A DNA stretch of 64,000 nucleotides from Sphingobium sp. SYK-6 (GTDB lineage Bacteria > Pseudomonadota > Alphaproteobacteria > Sphingomonadales > Sphingomonadaceae): the NCBI RefSeq assembly GCF_000283515.1, contig NC_015976.1, forward strand, positions 3,132,501 to 3,196,500, in the 5' to 3' direction. This document shows, piece by piece, positions 16,243 to 24,140 of the stretch. A program made the position numbers and the translations under genes. The notes under the pieces are model-generated. The model was not told the origin of the DNA, searched no databases, and saw only the letters and a list, made by a program, of their open reading frames with translations. The number at the start of each line of letters is the position of its first letter. Position 1 is the first letter of the stretch.

Positions 16243-16446
16243 TCACTCGGCGCGATCCTCGCGGTAGGCGGCGGGGTTGGCGATCCAGCGATCCACGGCG
16301 GACTCATGCCAGCCGGTGCCGTGGACGCTGATTGTGATTTGTCGGGGGAAGCTGCCTTCCGCGATCTTGCGATACAGGGTGGAGCGGGAAAGCCCCGTGC
16401 GGGTCAGCACGGTCTTGAGACGGATAATCTTTTCCTTGTTGGACAT
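16243..16446 (-). CDS. AlpA-family transcriptional regulator / excisionase
   Basis: A 67-residue MerR-like winged-helix protein of the AlpA family: LKTVLTRTGLSRSTLYRKIAEGSFPRQ is the helix-turn-helix, followed by GWHESAVDRWI. AlpA proteins regulate excision of P4-type elements or act as excisionases. It is convergent with the integrase (12-base gap). TTCCTTGTTGG downstream in top-strand sense reads as CCAACAAGGAA before the start. Confidence 0.85.
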   Translation of the reverse strand: MSNKEKIIRLKTVLTRTGLSRSTLYRKIAEGSFPRQITISVHGTGWHESAVDRWIANPAAYREDRAE

Positions 16447-17003
16447 CTGGGTAACTTTCGACTTCGCCGTTGAGACAATCCCCCTACGAATAGAATTGGC
16501 GGCCCGGATTCGCAGCGCAAGAGCGCCCCGGCCAAGATATGGCGAAGATGCGGACTACGGCGGTCTAAGTGTAGGTAACGGCGGGAAACGGTGGCGAACT
16601 ACGGCAAACGGTGGCGTATGACGGTGGACGGCGATGATAGGCGGAAATCGGCGGCCTATACTTTGACGTTTCTTTGCCAACCGTGACAAATATGCCACGC
16701 GATCATGCGACGTTCTGGAAAGCAGTGCGACCCGATGAACTTGGCGTGATTCCGATTCGCACGACATGGCGGAGCCTTTCTTCAAGGTGGCCCGCCATTG
16801 CCACGAACCCATGCTGTATCAGTTCATTCCGCAACGCAAGAGGGGGAGGCACTACACTGCCGACAGGTGCCAACTTAGTTCTAAAGGTGCTGATTTTGTC
16901 CGTTTCTGCCCGCAGGTGGGCAATTCGGATGAAGATTGCCGCCCCCCTGCGACCATAGCTTCAAGGCTATGGACAAATTATAGCCCAGAGGATATATAGC
17001 CCT
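16447..17003. other. non-coding region with GC-rich short repeats
   Basis: No gene is recognised in these 557 bases. 16561-16660 is built of variations on CGGTGGCG, including two exact 11-bp copies AAACGGTGGCG at 16586-16596 and 16606-16616, 20 bases apart. The rest is AT-richer toward 16860-17000 and holds the palindrome upstream of the toxin gene. The frames here are repeat-derived. Confidence 0.5.
16953..16972. promoter_or_regulatory. palindromic operator candidate of the toxin-antitoxin operon
   Basis: CCATAGC (16953-16959), a 6-base spacer, then GCTATGG (16966-16972), a perfect 7-bp dyad. TTATAG at 16978-16983 can serve as -10 and places the dyad over the -35 position. Toxin-antitoxin operons are usually self-repressed through such sites. 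Confidence 0.5.
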
Positions 17004-17366
17004 ATGCCGTGGACGGTTCGCAACCATGATGCCTTTGATGCCGAATATGACGCGTTGCCCGATGCGGTGCAGGACGAGCTATTGGCGGCAACCGGCCTAT
17101 TGGAACTTTATGGCCCCCGGCTCGGTCGCCCCCATGCCGATACGCTTGGCGGATCACGGCACGCGAACATGAAGGAATTGCGCTTCAATGCCGATGGCGG
17201 CGTTTGGCGGGTGGCCTTCGCGTTCGACCCGGAGCGGCAAGCGATCCTGCTGGTTGCGGGCGACAAGGCAGGTGTGGCGCAGAAGCGGTTTTACAAGACG
17301 TTGATCGCCATGGCCGACAAGCGGTTTGACGAGCATCTGGCGGCGCTGGCCGCGAAGGAGAAATGA
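17004..17366 (+). CDS. HigB/RelE-type toxin (Gp49-like)
   Basis: A 120-residue protein of the RelE/HigB superfamily (phage-derived Gp49-like), whose members cut mRNA on the ribosome. Typical blocks are LGRPHADTLGGSRHANMKELRF, GVWRVAFAFDPERQAILLVAGDK and RFYKTLIAMADKRFDEHL. It is first of two genes and overlaps the antitoxin by 4 bases (ATGA). This toxin-first order is characteristic of higBA. An addiction function would stabilise the mobile element; activity is inferred. Confidence 0.85.
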   Translation: MPWTVRNHDAFDAEYDALPDAVQDELLAATGLLELYGPRLGRPHADTLGGSRHANMKELRFNADGGVWRVAFAFDPERQAILLVAGDKAGVAQKRFYKTLIAMADKRFDEHLAALAAKEK

Positions 17367-17689
17367 CGATGGGACGTTCCCGCAGTGAAATCATGGCCGC
17401 CCTGCCCGAAGAGCGCCGCCGCCGCATCGAGGCGCGCGCGCAGGAATTGGTTGCGGAGGTCGAGGGACTGAAAGCGTTGCGCCAGCTTGCCGAGCGCAGC
17501 CAAGAGCAGATTGCAGAAACCTTGGGCGTGAAGCAGCCTTCCGTTCACAAGATCGAGCGGCAGACCGACCTTTACCTTTCGACGCTGCGCCGGTTCGTGG
17601 AGGCAGCGGGCGGCAAGCTGGAACTTCGCGTCGAGTTGCCGGGCAAGGGCGTGCTGCATCTGACAGGCGTTGGCGATCTTCACGCCTGA
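17363..17689 (+). CDS. XRE-family antitoxin (HigA-like)
   Basis: A 108-residue protein with a helix-turn-helix at about 55-75 (RSQEQIAETLGVKQPSVHKIE), which matches the antitoxin usually paired with Gp49-like toxins. The N-terminal helix region (MAALPEERRRRIEARAQELVAEVEGLKALRQL) probably contacts the toxin. An ATG at 17369 (MGRSRSE) is an alternative start. The pair likely represses its own promoter at the upstream palindrome. Confidence 0.85.
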   Translation: MTMGRSRSEIMAALPEERRRRIEARAQELVAEVEGLKALRQLAERSQEQIAETLGVKQPSVHKIERQTDLYLSTLRRFVEAAGGKLELRVELPGKGVLHLTGVGDLHA

Positions 17690-17925
17690 CCCGGCGCGCT
17701 TCCCGTCCCGGTCTTGGTTTCCGCTTCCGCTTCAAATGCGCGCTTGCCCTTGCGCTGCCATAGGGCAAGCGCGTTGGCGCCTTCCTCGCCGCGCAACTTG
17801 TCCGCGACCGTGAGAAACGCACCGTATAGGGTGGCGCGGTCGTCGTCGGTCAGATCGACTAGCCCGGCCTTGATGACCAGCCCGCCCAACTCAATCAGAT
17901 GGCGCGTTCTCTCCCGCCGTTTCAT
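17680..17925 (-). CDS. traD: conjugal transfer protein TraD (Ti type, small)
   Basis: An 81-residue protein matching the small TraD of Ti-plasmid-type transfer regions (KRRERTRHLIELGGLVIKAGLVDL, then LYGAFLTVADKL). This TraD is not the large F-type coupling ATPase. It is encoded with traC, divergent from traA, as in Agrobacterium plasmids, and is an accessory relaxosome protein. GTG 17928 is an equally possible start. The 3' end overlaps the antitoxin stop by 10 bases, tail to tail. Confidence 0.75.
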   Translation of the reverse strand: MKRRERTRHLIELGGLVIKAGLVDLTDDDRATLYGAFLTVADKLRGEEGANALALWQRKGKRAFEAEAETKTGTGSAPGQA

Positions 17926-17962
17926 CACCCATTCCCTTGTGTCCGTTCGGGCCTTGCTCGCC

Positions 17963-18268
17963 TCAATGCGATGCCGCGCCGCCTTCGAGCGGTAGAGCGC
18001 CTTCCGGCTGGCGTTCAGATCGCGGCACAGGCTTGCGTTCCTTGCCGCGAAAGAACGCCGCGCCCGCCTTGCGCCAGCCCTCCCTTGTCGCTGCGTCTTT
18101 CATCGCGAGCGCATCGAGCAGCGCACCGGCCAGCACATCGGCGTCGAGCGCATCGGCCCCGGTTGCCGTCACCAGCTCGCCAAGCTGCCGCACCCGCCGT
18201 TCCTTGATCGCCTTCGCCTTGTCGGCAAGGGCTTTCAATTCCGAATCGTAGTCGCGCGGTTTCCGCAT
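17963..18268 (-). CDS. traC: conjugal transfer protein TraC (Ti type)
   Basis: A 101-residue protein resembling Ti-type TraC, a relaxosome accessory. The N-terminal helix MRKPRDYDSELKALADKAK is followed by VRQLGELVTATGADALDADVLAGALL and a charged tail (GWRKAGAAFFRGKERK). The frame is open far upstream as a shadow of traA. ATG 18268 is chosen because GGAGA lies 8 bases upstream and the family starts here. traD follows 37 bases later. The divergent spacer to traA contains the oriT-like site. Confidence 0.75.
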   Translation of the reverse strand: MRKPRDYDSELKALADKAKAIKERRVRQLGELVTATGADALDADVLAGALLDALAMKDAATREGWRKAGAAFFRGKERKPVPRSERQPEGALPLEGGAASH

Positions 18269-18380
18269 CGCAAAGTCTCCATTGTGTGACGATGCATCCA
18301 TGATAGAAGAAGGCAGGCGGTGACGCAGTAGAGTCGCCGGGACGTAATGACACCGCCTAGTCCCTGCTCGGATTTTATTC

Positions 18381-18412
18381 GAGGAGGGCGCGCTTATACG
18401 TCGTTCCGACGT
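18381..18412 (-). other. oriT: oriT (RSF1010/Ti-like nic region)
   Basis: On the minus strand a perfect 6-bp inverted repeat with a 3-base loop (ACGTCG/CGACGT, 18398-18412) is followed by ATAAGCGCGCCCTCC (18397-18383). The MobQ/IncQ nic region has the same layout, an inverted repeat followed by GTAAGTGCGCCCTCC. It lies between divergent traC and traA, the normal position in Ti-type transfer regions. The match is from memory of the RSF1010 core. Confidence 0.75.
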
Positions 18413-18442
18413 GCGCTTGAAGGTGTAGATGGTGTCGCCATC

Positions 18443-21400
18443 ATGGCGATCTACCATTTCTCCGTTCAGGTCATCAGCCGCGCGCAAGGGCGCAGCGCCG
18501 TCGCGGCGGCGGCCTATCGTTCCGCCTCGCGGCTGCACGACGAGCGGCTGGATCGCGATCATGACTTCACCAACAAGTCGGGTGTCGTCCATTCGGAAAT
18601 CCTCCTGCCCGAAGGTGCGCCCGAACGCTTTGCGGATCGGAAAAAGCTCTGGAACGAGGTCGAGGCGACCGAGAAGCGCAAGGACGCGCAGCTTGCCCGC
18701 GAGGTCGAGTTTTCCATTCCGCGCGAGATGACGCAGGCGCAGGGCATCGAGCTTGCCCGCGACTTCGTCGGTCAGGAGTTTGTCGATCGTGGCATGATCG
18801 CGGATTTGAATGTGCATTGGGACGTTGGCGCAGACGGGCTGGCGAAGCCCCATGCTCACGTCATGCTCACCATGCGGGAGGTTAGCCCCGATGGTTTCGG
18901 CCAGAAGGAACGCGACTGGAACCGCACCGAGCTTGTCGAGCAATGGCGCGAGCGGTGGGCCGATCACGTCAACGCCCGCCTTGCCGAACTGGATATAGAC
19001 GCCCGCATAGATCACCGATCCTTGGAGGCGCAGGGCATCGACCTTGAGCCGCAGGACAAGATCGGCCCCGCAGCTTCGCGGATGGGCGAGCGCGGGCTTG
19101 AATCCGAACGGATCGAGGATCACCGCGCCATCGCGCAGCGCAACGGCGAACGCATCATTGCCGAACCGCGCGTTGCTCTGGACGCAATCACGCATCATCA
19201 GGCGACGTTCACGACGCGCGACATGGCGATGTTCATCCACCGGCACAGCGACGGCAAGGAGCAATATGACCGGGCGATGAGCGCCGTTCGCGCGTCGCCC
19301 GATTTGCTCGCGCTCGGCAAGGACGGGCGCGGCGATAATCGGTTCACCAGCCGCGACATGATCGAAACCGAGCAACGGTTGCAGCGTGCCAGCGAATTGA
19401 TGGCGGAACGCGAACGGCACCGCGTGGACGAGAAGGCGCGCGAAGCAGCTTTGACCAGCGCGGAGGGGCGCGGTTTGGAACTGACGGGCGAGCAGCGCGC
19501 GGCGTTCGATCATGTGACGGGCGAACGCGGGTTGAGCGTCGTTGTCGGTTACGCCGGAACCGGCAAGAGCACGATGCTGGGCGTTGCGCGCGAGGCATGG
19601 GAGCGCAGCGGATATGAGGTGCGCGGCGCGGCGCTGTCGGGCATCGCCGCCGAAGGACTTGAGAACGGCTCCGGCATTGCGTCGCGCACCATCGCCAGCA
19701 TGGAACATGGCTGGGCGCAGGGCCGCGACCTTCTCACGTCCCGCGACGTGCTGGTGATCGACGAGGCGGGCATGGTCGGCACGCGCCAGATGGAGCGCGT
19801 TCTGTCCCATGCCGCAGACGCCGGCGCAAAAGTGGTGCTGGTAGGCGACCCGCAGCAGTTGCAGGCCATCGAGGCGGGCGCGGCGTTCCGCGCGATCAAC
19901 GAACGCCACGGCGGCGTCGAGATTACGGAGGTTCGCCGCCAGCATATCGAGTGGCAGCAGGACGCCACCCGCCAACTTGCCACAGGGCGCACCGGAGAGG
20001 CGATCCGAGCCTATGCCGATCATGGCATGGTCCACGCAGCCGAGACACGCGAGCAGGCGCGCAGCGAGCTTGTCGAGCGCTGGGACCGCGAACGCATCGC
20101 CGCGCCCGATCAATCCCGCATCATCCTCACCCATACCAACGACGAGGTGCGCGAACTGAACGAGGCGGCGCGCGACCGGATGCGGGCGGCGGGAGAGCTT
20201 GGCGACGATGTTCGCGTGAAGACCGAGCGCGGGGCGCGGGCCTTCGCATCGGGCGACCGCATCATGTTCCTTCGCAACGAGCGCGGCCTTGAGGTGAAGA
20301 ACGGCACGCTCGGCACCGTCGAACAGGTCAACCAGCAGGGTATGACCGTCCGCACCGATGACGGGCGTTCCGTTGCGTTCGACATGAAGGACTATGCCCA
20401 TGTCGATCACGGCTACGCGGCCACGATCCACAAGGCGCAGGGCATGAGCGTGGACCGCTCCCACATGCTCGCCACGCCGGGAATGGATCGGCACGGCTCC
20501 TATGTCGGCATGACGCGCCACAAGGAGGGCATGGCGCTTCACTATGGGCGCGACGACTTCAAAGACGACGCCCGCCTTGTCCGCACCCTGTCCCGCGAGC
20601 GCACCAAGGACATGGCGAGCGATTATGCGCGCGCCGAGTCTGCCCGCGACGCGGCGCAGCAGTTTGCGGAGCGGCGCGGCATCAGCTTTGGCGAGCGAGT
20701 CATGGAGATTGCCCGCGCCGGGGCGGAGAAGGCGCGCGGAATCTTCGACGGCTTGCGCCTCTCGCTGCCCGGTCAGCAGCGCGAGCCATCGATCGCGCCC
20801 GAACCCCGGCGCGGCATGTTCGATGGCCTTGACCTTGGCCGTTTCGTTTCCCCATCCGGCCACGATGCTGCCCGCCAGCAGCAGCGCGAGCATGACCCGC
20901 AGCCGCTACGGGCGAGCGGCTTGCGCGGCGCGGTCGAGCGTTACGCCAAGGCACTGGACGCGATCCGGCAGACCCGCGCGCAGGGTATCGACGCCATGCC
21001 TCACCAGCGCGAGGCGCTGGACCGGGCGGGGCAAGCATTGGATGCCATCCGGCCCGAAGGCACCACGGACCTTAACAGCGCGTTCCGAGGCGGCCCGGAA
21101 TTGATCCGCGAGGCGGCCGAAGGGCGCGGCCATGAAGCGGTGCGCGCGATGCAGGCGGAGGCGGAAATCCGCATCGACCCGTTACAGCGCGCCGACCGCT
21201 TCGTAGAGGGCTGGCAGCAGTTGCGCGAGCAGCACGCCGAGCTGGTGCGCGACGGTAATTTCCGGGGTGCCAAGACCACCGCGCAGCACATGGCCGACAT
21301 GGCGAAAAGCCTTGAACGCGACGCCCAGCTTGAATCCGTGCTGGGGCTACGCAGCCGCGAGCTTGGCCTTGAGATCGGCGCGGACATGGGCCGCAGCATC

Positions 21401-21469
21401 GGCCGCGCCCTCGCCGCTTCCATCCCCTTCGATCATGGCCGCGACATCAGCCGCGGCATGGAACGCTAG
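18443..21469 (+). CDS. traA: Ti-type conjugative relaxase TraA (MobQ)
   Basis: A 1008-residue relaxase-helicase. The MobA/MobL relaxase domain covers about 1-240: YHFSV start, the three-His motif HAHVMLTMR at about 136, and AYRSASRLHDER. An AAA helicase of TraI/RecD type covers about 350-760, with Walker A GYAGTGKST at about 369, VIDEAGM at about 437, VLVGDPQQLQ, and AATIHKAQGMSVDR with YVGMTRHK. The C-terminal 250 residues are helical and charged. It would nick oriT and lead the strand during transfer. ATG 18443 is chosen by the family start MAIYHF. It appears intact. Confidence 0.93.
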   Translation: MAIYHFSVQVISRAQGRSAVAAAAYRSASRLHDERLDRDHDFTNKSGVVHSEILLPEGAPERFADRKKLWNEVEATEKRKDAQLAREVEFSIPREMTQAQGIELARDFVGQEFVDRGMIADLNVHWDVGADGLAKPHAHVMLTMREVSPDGFGQKERDWNRTELVEQWRERWADHVNARLAELDIDARIDHRSLEAQGIDLEPQDKIGPAASRMGERGLESERIEDHRAIAQRNGERIIAEPRVALDAITHHQATFTTRDMAMFIHRHSDGKEQYDRAMSAVRASPDLLALGKDGRGDNRFTSRDMIETEQRLQRASELMAERERHRVDEKAREAALTSAEGRGLELTGEQRAAFDHVTGERGLSVVVGYAGTGKSTMLGVAREAWERSGYEVRGAALSGIAAEGLENGSGIASRTIASMEHGWAQGRDLLTSRDVLVIDEAGMVGTRQMERVLSHAADAGAKVVLVGDPQQLQAIEAGAAFRAINERHGGVEITEVRRQHIEWQQDATRQLATGRTGEAIRAYADHGMVHAAETREQARSELVERWDRERIAAPDQSRIILTHTNDEVRELNEAARDRMRAAGELGDDVRVKTERGARAFASGDRIMFLRNERGLEVKNGTLGTVEQVNQQGMTVRTDDGRSVAFDMKDYAHVDHGYAATIHKAQGMSVDRSHMLATPGMDRHGSYVGMTRHKEGMALHYGRDDFKDDARLVRTLSRERTKDMASDYARAESARDAAQQFAERRGISFGERVMEIARAGAEKARGIFDGLRLSLPGQQREPSIAPEPRRGMFDGLDLGRFVSPSGHDAARQQQREHDPQPLRASGLRGAVERYAKALDAIRQTRAQGIDAMPHQREALDRAGQALDAIRPEGTTDLNSAFRGGPELIREAAEGRGHEAVRAMQAEAEIRIDPLQRADRFVEGWQQLREQHAELVRDGNFRGAKTTAQHMADMAKSLERDAQLESVLGLRSRELGLEIGADMGRSIGRALAASIPFDHGRDISRGMER

Positions 21470-21486
21470 ACCAAGGAGAATAGATC

Positions 21487-22245
21487 ATGGACGACCATTC
21501 CCTATTGAACGGGCCGGAACCCCAGCCGCCCACCGCCACGGCGGCGGAAGCGTTCGCGCGCCTGGCGGCGCGCGTGGAGGCGATGGACGCGCGGTTTGAT
21601 GGGCGCTTGGCGGTGATCGCCCGCGCCCTTGAGCATATCGCCATCGAGAAGCAGAGTATCGAGGTTCCCGACTACAACCCGACGCTTGGCAAGATCAACG
21701 CCAACATGGCCGAGTTCGCCAAGCACATAAAGGCGCTTTCGCAGTCCGAAGCATTACGGATGACCCCGGAGAACATGGCCGAGCGGATCGACGCGGCAGC
21801 GGAAGCGGCGCGCCAGGCCGACAGGATCGCCATCAAGGAAATGCGGGAGCTTAACCGGCAGAGCAACGCCGCGATAAGCAAGGCGGTCGGCACGCTCCGC
21901 GCGAAGGAGGATCAGCGGTGGCACATGCTCAATGCTGTTGGCATCGCGATCCTCGCCATATCGCTCCTATGGCTATTCTATCCGGGATGGGCGGCCAGCC
22001 TTGCGCCCAATAGCTGGCACTGGCCCGAACGGGTCGCGCGCCGCACGATGGGCGAGCCGACGCTATGGGATGCGGGCATACGCCTGATGCGCGTCGGGAA
22101 CCCGGAAGGCTGGCAGGCCATCGTGGACGCCGCCGACATGCGGCAGGCGAACCGCGACACCATCGCCGCGTGCGAGAGGGCGGCGGAGAAAGCCAAGGAG
22201 TCGGTGCGATGCACGATCAGGACTGGAGGGCGTCGATCCCCTTGA
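21487..22245 (+). CDS. DUF6118 family membrane protein
   Basis: A 252-residue protein with an N-terminal helical region (AEAFARLAARVEAMDARFDGRLAVIARALEHI, written here in part), a middle helix, one membrane segment (about 148-170, ILAISLLWLFYPGW) and a Cys-containing C-terminus. This layout is typical of DUF6118 proteins encoded right after traA in sphingomonad mobile elements. The start lies 18 bases after traA with AAGGAG in between, so they form one operon. A function in transfer or mating-contact sensing is plausible but unproven. Confidence 0.7.
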   Translation: MDDHSLLNGPEPQPPTATAAEAFARLAARVEAMDARFDGRLAVIARALEHIAIEKQSIEVPDYNPTLGKINANMAEFAKHIKALSQSEALRMTPENMAERIDAAAEAARQADRIAIKEMRELNRQSNAAISKAVGTLRAKEDQRWHMLNAVGIAILAISLLWLFYPGWAASLAPNSWHWPERVARRTMGEPTLWDAGIRLMRVGNPEGWQAIVDAADMRQANRDTIAACERAAEKAKESVRCTIRTGGRRSP

Positions 22246-22269
22246 GCGGATCGCGTGTGGAGAGGCCAC

Positions 22270-22334
22270 GAAGCCGACCGGCCGCGCGCTCTCATATGTA
22301 GCGCCGTAGCGGCCGGTCGGCTTCGCTCTTTTTG
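22270..22334 (+). terminator. strong terminator after traA-DUF6118
   Basis: A perfect 16-bp inverted repeat (22270-22285 with 22309-22324, core GACCGGCC/GGCCGGTC) with a 23-base loop is followed by GCTCTTTTTGG. It separates the transfer operon from the convergent metal operon. Confidence 0.8.
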
Positions 22335-22371
22335 GAATCCTGTGGCGCCCGGGACCAAACAGCTAGGGTCT

Positions 22372-22603
22372 ATTCTCAATCACCTCATAGAGCCGGGAGG
22401 GTTTGGTATCAGCCTCCGTCGCCCGGCGTTCCATTTCGGCGACGTGCTGGCGGCGCTCGATCCCCCCATTCGTCACGCCGGGCGATAAGCTGGTCCATCA
22501 GCACTTCGAGCCATGCGGGATTGAGTAGCCGCTTTTCCAGGTGCGCGATCATAGCCTCGTTCAGCGGCGATGAGACACGCAGATACGCCCACGCACGCCT
22601 CAA
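22372..22603 (-). pseudogene. large serine recombinase, C-terminal remnant
   Basis: The minus strand reads RVSSPLNEAMIAHLEKRLL, then NPAWLEVLMDQLIARRDEW, as in the zinc-ribbon to coiled-coil part of large serine recombinases. After a run of six G (22462-22467) the family text continues in the next frame (IERRQHVAEMERRATEAD, SRLYEVIEN) to a stop at 22372-22374. The N-terminal catalytic Ser domain is absent. It is a scar of an earlier element at the boundary between transfer and metal modules. Confidence 0.6.
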
Positions 22604-23844
22604 TCATGGTCGCCCTCGGGAACCCAGATGCTGTGAGAATCGATCTGCAATTTCAGCAGCGCCCGCGATGCTTCCGATCGTGCATCGATCTCGGATCGGC
22701 GGGCGTCATTCGCCTGGCGACGGGCATAGAGCAGGTCGACCAGATCGATTTGGCCTAGCTGATAGCCGCGCTCTGTCCTTCCGGCGGCGTCGGATGCGCT
22801 CTGTGCCGATGCCTGCGCGCTTCGCCACGCCTCCAGCCGGGTACGTGCATTGGACAGGTCCGCGTCGGCAATAGCCGCGACCGATCGTTGGATATTAGCG
22901 AGTTCAAGACGGGCGGCGTTCGCCTCGGCCGAAGCTTGATCGGCGGCTGCCCGGCGATAGCCGCCTCCTAACGGGATGGATGCCACTACGCCTGCCCCTC
23001 GCTCCATACCGCTACGCTCGCTAAACAGGCGGACTCCAAAGGACGGATCGGCGATCCGGTCTGCTCGAACCCGCCGCGCAACGACTGCTAGTCGCTGTGC
23101 CTCACGATCGGCAGCGCGAATCTCGTGACTGCGTTCGATGACCAGCGCCCGCATGGTTTCGAGATTCTGTGTCGGTAGTTCGGGCAAGGCGAGTTCGGCC
23201 GGCTCGGGGGGAAGCGGTATCTCTGGAAACGTCGCAACCAGGATCACGCGCGCCTGCTCGCGTGCAGAGAGCGATGCAGCGGCCTGGGCTTGCGCCTGCG
23301 CCAGCGCAGCGGACGCCTGATCGAGATCGAGCGCCGAGGCATCGCGTAGCTGGACGCGGCGACGCAAGGCGGTCAGAGCCGCTTCCAGCGAGCGCACCGT
23401 GTCGAGGTCGTTACGATAGTGGCTGCCGGCGGTCAGCCAGTCATGCCAGAGGCCGGTCAGGACCAACGCGGCCTGGTGGCGGGCATCCTCCATCTGGTTT
23501 TCCGCAACCTCGACGCCCAACTCGCCAGATTCTCGGTCAAGCGCAGCCTTGCCGGGAAGACGGAACGGACGGGAAAGGGTCGCGTCGAACTCATCATAGC
23601 CGCCTTCGCGATCCACACTGCGGCGAATATAACTGCCAGCAATCGTCGCTTCATGGGTGCCCTTGCGCAGCATATCCCCACGCGCGCGGGCGGCTTCGAC
23701 CCGCGCGGCGGCGGCCATGACGGTCGGATGATTGTCGAGCGCCTCGTTGACTTTCTCGACCGGCGGCAGGTCGACGCGCTGGGCATGGAGTGCGGTCGGC
23801 GCAAGCATCAGCAGCATGGCCAGAGCCAGAATGGAGGGCTTCAT
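22600..23844 (-). CDS. czcC: CzcC-type outer-membrane efflux factor
   Basis: A 414-residue TolC-like outer-membrane protein of the heavy-metal efflux class. It has a signal peptide (MKPSILALAMLLMLAPTALHA) and two OEP helical repeats with long coiled coils (VEAARARGDMLRKG, LAQAQAQAAASLSAREQARV). It forms the exit duct for CzcBA. The start at 23844 has GGGAGG upstream; a frame extending to 24114 has no support. It overlaps the DUF3240 gene by 4 bases and is last in the operon, whereas the classical order is CBA. Confidence 0.88.
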   Translation of the reverse strand: MKPSILALAMLLMLAPTALHAQRVDLPPVEKVNEALDNHPTVMAAAARVEAARARGDMLRKGTHEATIAGSYIRRSVDREGGYDEFDATLSRPFRLPGKAALDRESGELGVEVAENQMEDARHQAALVLTGLWHDWLTAGSHYRNDLDTVRSLEAALTALRRRVQLRDASALDLDQASAALAQAQAQAAASLSAREQARVILVATFPEIPLPPEPAELALPELPTQNLETMRALVIERSHEIRAADREAQRLAVVARRVRADRIADPSFGVRLFSERSGMERGAGVVASIPLGGGYRRAAADQASAEANAARLELANIQRSVAAIADADLSNARTRLEAWRSAQASAQSASDAAGRTERGYQLGQIDLVDLLYARRQANDARRSEIDARSEASRALLKLQIDSHSIWVPEGDHD

Positions 23845-24140
23845 GCGATCCTCCCATGGCTGACGACCGACAGGGCGTGCCAGCGCACTGGCCGTTCGTG
23901 CCGTGAGTCCGTCACCGCCCGGATCACATCCTCCCGGGCAGTGTCCGCGACGATCAGTTCGACCGCACTTCGCCGAAGGTTGCCCGTCACCTGCTCGGCG
24001 GTTCGCGCGTCGCTGAAATCCCGGCCACGCACCGCCTCTTCCCGGACGTGGATCGGCGCGTGCGCGACGGTGCGGATCGCTTCCACGATCGTCTCCGTAT
24101 CCCGGATCGCGCAATGGAAGGTCAGAAGCTGGTCAGGCAT
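23841..24140 (-). CDS. DUF3240 family protein
   Basis: A 99-residue soluble alpha/beta protein (MPDQLLTFHCAIRDTETIVEAI...) of the DUF3240 family, often found inside proteobacterial Czc-type operons. The fold resembles a small PII-like or ferredoxin-like unit (alternating strand-helix pattern). A regulatory or metal-sensing role has been suggested for such proteins, but the function is not established. It overlaps czcA by 8 bases and czcC by 4, so translation is coupled. ATG 24140 is preferred over an upstream start at 24167. Confidence 0.75.
   Translation of the reverse strand: MPDQLLTFHCAIRDTETIVEAIRTVAHAPIHVREEAVRGRDFSDARTAEQVTGNLRRSAVELIVADTAREDVIRAVTDSRHERPVRWHALSVVSHGRIA

Noticed and set aside
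16555..16812. An 85-codon minus-strand frame with repeated RFPP/HTPPF units
   Set aside because: It arises from the GC-rich direct repeats; no ribosome site or similarity.
17680..17925. TraD as a type IV coupling ATPase, which would make the element self-transmissible
   Set aside because: It has only 81 residues and no Walker motifs; it is the small Ti-type TraD.
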